Shown here piece by piece: positions 63,845-64,000 of a DNA stretch of 64,000 bases (its first letter is position 1; every line of letters begins with the position of its first letter). The DNA is from Balneolaceae bacterium. Its GTDB lineage: Bacteria > Bacteroidota > Rhodothermia > Balneolales > Balneolaceae. Below the pieces are notes generated by a model, which worked only from the letters and a program-made list of their open reading frames with translations, had not been told where the DNA came from and searched no databases. The position numbers were made by a program, and so were the translations under genes. Where the stretch lies: contig JAGYJQ010000006.1 of NCBI GenBank assembly GCA_018401935.1, positions 62,001-126,000 of the forward strand, written 5' to 3'.

Positions 63845-64000
63845 ATGGCAAAAAATCATTCGTTTTATATAGCTGCTATAACTCTGGTCGCCACTCTGGG
63901 TGGTTTACTCTTTGGTTTTGACAGTGGGGTAATTAATGGGACGGTCGATGGGCTTCAGGAAAGCTTTAATTCTAGCAGTGCAGGTACGGGCTTTAACGTA
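63845..64000 (+). CDS. Sugar-porter MFS transporter, N-terminal fragment (cut by window end)
   Basis: Only 52 codons are visible. The start MAKNHSFYIAAITLVATLGG continues into LLFGFDSGVINGTVDGLQ. This is the first helix and loop of the sugar porter (SP) family, where GGLLFGFDxGVI is highly typical (as in XylE-like symporters). The substrate cannot be determined. The rest of the gene lies outside the window. Confidence 0.85.
   Translation, partial: MAKNHSFYIAAITLVATLGGLLFGFDSGVINGTVDGLQESFNSSSAGTGFNV

Noticed and set aside
1-64000. Long open frames antisense to the major genes
   Set aside because: They lie wholly inside well-supported genes, have no recognisable domains and show compositions expected of reverse-strand reading.

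Overview
This window looks like a chromosomal segment from a marine-type member of the Balneolota, or of the neighbouring Rhodothermota/Bacteroidota (FCB group). The evidence is threefold. Three large secreted proteins end in type A type IX secretion (T9SS) sorting domains with the YPNPFNPST signature. A PorV/PorQ-family protein is present. Start codons are generally not preceded by a Shine-Dalgarno purine block. The DNA is moderately AT-rich throughout. I see no rRNA, tRNA, CRISPR array or insertion sequence. The order assignment is an inference.  Left region (1-25.5 kb), mostly housekeeping: the 3' end of a phosphohexomutase; dprA, obg and accD; tsaB, a secreted EEP-family nuclease/phosphatase and pyrC; xseA; pheA; an azurin; a CNNM/CorC-type membrane protein; a PspA operon with two coiled-coil partners and an enoyl-CoA hydratase; a pyrimidine-nucleoside phosphorylase; pdxB; tatD; a NagB-PIG-L fusion and an exported FAD oxidoreductase.  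Centre (25.5-52.2 kb), the most interesting part: a glycan-utilisation locus without a recognisable SusD. A minus-strand gene train from 45509 to 30181 encodes a two-module CBM9-like T9SS protein, a TonB-dependent receptor, a 1063-residue T9SS-type protein, a PorV-like barrel, a GntR-LacI hybrid regulator, two GHL10 glycosidases (one lipoprotein, one T9SS cargo) and a sodium:solute symporter. A 1485-residue repeat protein with its own T9SS domain follows. On the other side of a shared intergenic region lie a GH38 alpha-mannosidase-type enzyme and a parvulin lipoprotein, then convergent genes for a renin-binding-protein-type GlcNAc 2-epimerase and a DUF4434 TIM-barrel protein. Predicted locations fit a path from surface binding and cleavage, through TonB-dependent uptake and periplasmic trimming, to symport and cytoplasmic hydrolysis and epimerisation. 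The NagB-PIG-L gene next door would suit amino-sugar catabolism. The target glycan is unknown; a mannose plus N-acetylhexosamine glycan is my working guess.  Right region (52.3-61.4 kb), a copper/silver resistance locus on the plus strand: a His/Cys-rich secreted protein with a GTG start; a single polypeptide joining a CusA-type RND pump to a TolC-type outer-membrane channel through what looks like an internal signal peptide; a CusB-type adaptor lipoprotein with a heavy-metal-binding domain and DUF3347; and a sialidase-like lipoprotein with a CDCC motif and Gly-Met-Asp-His-Asp repeats. The window closes with rmuC, a small potassium channel with a degenerate RCK domain, and the first codons of a sugar-porter MFS transporter.  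A window-wide oddity is a set of short tandem duplications (15-18 bp, two to four copies), both in coding sequence and between genes.
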